DNA from: Hasllibacter sp. MH4015
Lineage (GTDB): Bacteria > Pseudomonadota > Alphaproteobacteria > Rhodobacterales > Rhodobacteraceae
Length of the DNA stretch: 64,000 bases
Assembly: GCF_020177575.1 (NCBI RefSeq)
Contig: NZ_JAHTBK010000001.1
Span: 434,001-498,000 of the forward strand
Direction of reading: 5' to 3'
A model generated the notes under the pieces. It did no database searches, was not told the DNA's origin, and worked only from the letters and a program-made list of their open reading frames with translations. The position numbers and the translations under genes were made by a program. Positions within the stretch are counted from its first letter, which is position 1; the number at the start of each line of letters is the position of its first letter. Shown here one piece after another: positions 61,836 through 64,000 of this stretch.

Positions 61836-63074
61836 ATGAGCACCGCTGTCCCGCCCAAAGGCACGGGGCCGCTGGCCAAGCGCGAGGCGCGCTTGGCATG
61901 GGGCCTGCTTCTACCAACGATCATGGCAGTGACGGTTGTTGTTATGCTGCCGCTTCTGGCCGTCCTCTGGATTAGCGTCAAACCTGTTGAATTGGGCGAT
62001 TTGCGAGCTGCGGCGCCGGTGGTGAGGGAGGATTTGCGTGACGCGGACGAGGCGACGCCCTTCATTCGTTACCGTATCCGCAATTCCAGCCAGGATAGCG
62101 CTGTCACCAATGTTCGACTGAGCGATACGCTGCCGATCGGTGTGACGGTTACGCGACTGCCCGAAATCTGTGCGTTGGAAGCAGCGGCGCTGACCTGCAT
62201 CATCGGCGATCTGGCCGGTGGCGACAGGCTGACGTTAGAGCTGCCGGTGACGCTAGCGGGCGAGCTGAGCACACTTGAGTATGCGATCGAGGACGACACC
62301 CCGGTCTCGATCACCGGATCGAGTCAAAACGTGCTGACCAGCGGGGAGTTCACGCTGGAAAACTACGTTGCCGTTTTCGACGAGCGAGAATTCGGTGCGG
62401 TGCTTTGGGCGACGATGTTTTACACGGTGGTGGGCACGATTGGCGCGCTCGTGATCGGACTGTTTGCGGCGCTGTTGCTCAACAAGAGCTTTCGCGGCAA
62501 GGGCGTACTGCGCGGTCTCTACCTCTTTCCCTACGTGGCGCCGGTGATCGCGGTGGCATATTCGTGGGTGATCTTGTTCGATCCATTCTCAGGGTCGATC
62601 AACGCGCTCTTGATCCAGATGGGCGTGACCGACACGGCGATCAATTTCTTCGGCGAACGCCCCTTGGCGCTCATCATGGTGACGGTGTTCGAAATCTGGC
62701 GCTATTTCCCCCTGAGCTTCCTGTTCATCCTCGCGCGGATGCAGTCGATTGATACGGACATGTACGAGGCGGCGGATGTGGATGGGGCGACGCCGTTTCA
62801 GAAGTTCCGCTATCTCAGCCTGCCGATGTTGATGGGGATCCTGTCGGTCCTGTTCCTGCTGCGCTTCATTTGGACCTTCAACAAGTTCGACGACATCTTC
62901 TTGCTGACGGGCGGCAATGCGGGCACCCGGACCCTGACGGTCAATGTCTACGAGCAGGCCTTTGCGCTGTCCAATATCGGGGCCGGCGCGGCGGTGGCCG
63001 TGGTGATTCTGTGCTGCCTGCTGGCGTTTTCCTGGGCGTTCTTCCGGTTCATGAGCAAGGAGGAGGGGCTGTGA
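61836..63074 (+). CDS. Sugar ABC transporter permease with large periplasmic insertion
   Basis: A 412-residue MalF-like permease. Helix 1 (LLLPTIMAVTVVVMLPLLAVLWISV) is followed by about 120 residues (50-170) that are not part of the membrane core and resemble a DUF11-like beta domain: IRYRIRNSSQDSAVTNVRLSD, LTCIIGDLAGGDRLTLELPV. The remaining helices and the EAA loop (EAADVDGATPFQKFRYLSLP) are standard. In E. coli MalF a similar P2 loop contacts the binding protein. The spacing between two permease genes is 178 bp and contains a repeat. Confidence 0.88.
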   Translation: MSTAVPPKGTGPLAKREARLAWGLLLPTIMAVTVVVMLPLLAVLWISVKPVELGDLRAAAPVVREDLRDADEATPFIRYRIRNSSQDSAVTNVRLSDTLPIGVTVTRLPEICALEAAALTCIIGDLAGGDRLTLELPVTLAGELSTLEYAIEDDTPVSITGSSQNVLTSGEFTLENYVAVFDEREFGAVLWATMFYTVVGTIGALVIGLFAALLLNKSFRGKGVLRGLYLFPYVAPVIAVAYSWVILFDPFSGSINALLIQMGVTDTAINFFGERPLALIMVTVFEIWRYFPLSFLFILARMQSIDTDMYEAADVDGATPFQKFRYLSLPMLMGILSVLFLLRFIWTFNKFDDIFLLTGGNAGTRTLTVNVYEQAFALSNIGAGAAVAVVILCCLLAFSWAFFRFMSKEEGL

Positions 63075-63188
63075 GCGGTCCGGCGAAAGCGGCAATCGCT
63101 CCGGTAGAGCGGTCGAACGGAGAACGGGCGGAGTCCCGGATCACGTCGTTCCCCAGGTGCGGCCCGTTGGTGGACATCGCCGTCCGAA

Positions 63189-63241
63189 GCGGGGGCCAGC
63201 CCCCGCACCCCCGGGATATTTTCGGCAGATGGAAGACAGGG
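63189..63241 (+). repeat. Dispersed hairpin repeat, full copy
   Basis: GCGGGGG and CCCCCGC pair around CCAG (63189-63206), followed by CACCCCCGGGATATTTTCGG and AGATGGAAGACAGG. The same layout appears inverted at 15977-16028 and partially at 54453-54491. Here it lies between two permease genes, in frame with an open frame that would link them. Confidence 0.7.
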
Positions 63242-63252
63242 GAGGTGCGCGC

Positions 63253-64000
63253 ATGATCCGGCGGGGATATGTGACGGGCCCGATCTTGGGCGTGCTCTGG
63301 GCCTTCGTGGTGGCGACCACGGTCGCGGTGGTGTTGAGCTTTTCGACGGGGGAGGCGTTTCGCCCCGGCCTGATCGGCGGCGTCATCCTGGGGGCCGGCA
63401 TGGGCGCGGCGGCGTTCCACGTCCGCTCGGGCCTCCTCCTCTCGGGCGGGGGGGCGGTGCTGGCCCTTCTGCTCAGCTATACCGCGATCAGCCCGGTACA
63501 CGTCGGCCCGACGCTTGGGATCGGGGCGCATTTGGTGATGGCGGCTTTCTTCGGCCTTGCGATGGGCCTGTCGCTGTCGGTGATCCTGCGCGGCGCACCG
63601 GCAGGCGCCATGACGCGGCACGAATGGGAGGAGGCGGTGATCCGGTTCCTGACCGGCTTCGGCTTCGTCTTCTTCACGGCGGCGGTCTTCATCCCGTTCT
63701 ACGTCATGGTGATGACGTCGATGAAGACCCAGGGCGAACTGATCGCGAACCCGCTGGATTTTTCCATCGATTTGGGCCGGGGCTGGGACCTGTTCCGCAG
63801 CTACCGCGAATTGTTCAACGATTTCAACTTCGGCCGCTACATGTGGACGAGTTTCTACGTCTCGGTCATCACGGTCCTCGTGACGCTGTTGTTCAGCGTG
63901 CCCGGGGCCTACGCGGTGGCGCGGCTGCGCTTCAAGGGGGCGCGCGCGCTGAGCCGGTCGATCCTTCTGATCTACATGGTGCCGATGATCGTGCTGGCGC
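63253..64000 (+). CDS. Sugar ABC transporter permease with N-terminal four-helix extension (3' end missing)
   Basis: The frame from 63253 is open to the right edge (249 residues visible). Residues 1-115 contain four hydrophobic segments (YVTGPILGVLWAFVVATTVAV, GLIGGVILGAGMGAAAF, LLLSGGGAVLALLLSY, HLVMAAFFGLAMGLSLSVIL) not usual in MalG-like permeases. The classical core starts near residue 131: FLTGFGFVFFTAAVFIPFYVM, then MTSMKTQGELIANPLDF and YMWTSFYVSVITVLVTLLFSVPGAYAVARLRF. The ATP-binding subunit is expected beyond the window. GGAGGTG precedes the ATG. Confidence 0.87.
   Translation, partial: MIRRGYVTGPILGVLWAFVVATTVAVVLSFSTGEAFRPGLIGGVILGAGMGAAAFHVRSGLLLSGGGAVLALLLSYTAISPVHVGPTLGIGAHLVMAAFFGLAMGLSLSVILRGAPAGAMTRHEWEEAVIRFLTGFGFVFFTAAVFIPFYVMVMTSMKTQGELIANPLDFSIDLGRGWDLFRSYRELFNDFNFGRYMWTSFYVSVITVLVTLLFSVPGAYAVARLRFKGARALSRSILLIYMVPMIVLA

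Overview
The window is a high-GC, gene-dense piece of an alphaproteobacterial chromosome, most likely from the Rhodobacteraceae (Roseobacter group). This rests on gene content and order: a five-gene F1 operon (atpHAGDC) followed by an H-type lectin gene, an HdaA-ppk-ppx cluster, a short prolyl-tRNA synthetase, yajC-secD-secF followed by an Mth938-like gene, surE-pcm-nlpD with no rpoS, and DUF1194 and DUF817 genes. No rRNA, tRNA, CRISPR array, phage block or intact insertion sequence was seen. The assignment is inference from content; no database search was run.

Layout. 0-7 kb: the end of a coiled-coil OmpA-like envelope protein, an M23 peptidase, clpA, gloB and a methyltransferase. 7.4-13.5 kb: the ATP synthase F1 operon, an H-type lectin protein and a membrane protein preceded by two tandem palindromes. 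13.5-22.3 kb: prs, an isomerase/hydrolase pair, an AI-2E-type permease, hdaA, ppk and ppx; an extra secreted-protein gene sits between ppk and ppx, bounded by a 19-bp direct repeat. 22.4-26.3 kb: micro-membrane proteins, proS, a BrnA-like orphan antitoxin with four 11-bp iterated repeats in front, a small lipoprotein and an SPFH-like protein. 26.3-29.2 kb: a trypsin-like protease, a PIN toxin-antitoxin pair under a perfect 19-bp palindrome, and an orphan secreted protein. 29.2-41 kb: carB, an outer-membrane barrel protein, a HAD-like protein lacking its catalytic aspartates, cfa, nlpD-pcm-surE, a TspO-like protein and serS.

41-48.5 kb: the Sec accessory operon (yajC, secD, secF) with a TauE/SafE-like permease and an Mth938 protein, then DUF1194, gloA, DUF817 and thyX. 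48.6-52.3 kb is the most accessory stretch: an orphan 279-residue gene, about 400 bp of non-coding DNA with two copies of a structured repeat 180 bp apart (a third copy lies at 40.8 kb), a cold-shock gene, an ArsC/Spx-like gene and a Hint-domain gene. 52.4-59.2 kb: thrS, an MFS transporter, a MAPEG protein, two AHSA1/SRPBCC proteins (one fused to an ArsR-type DNA-binding domain) and two alpha/beta hydrolases. 59.3-64 kb: a LacI-type regulator followed by a sugar ABC transporter operon (binding protein, a permease with a large periplasmic insertion, and a permease with an N-terminal four-helix extension that runs off the window).

Housekeeping functions dominate: energy (F1 ATPase), protein export (YajC-SecDF), translation (three tRNA synthetases), nucleotides (prs, carB, thyX), polyphosphate (ppk/ppx) and protein quality control (ClpA, SurE/Pcm). 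The less explained material lies between these blocks: dispersed hairpin repeats, several well-formed candidate operators, micro-proteins and a cassette-like insertion at the 3' end of ppk.
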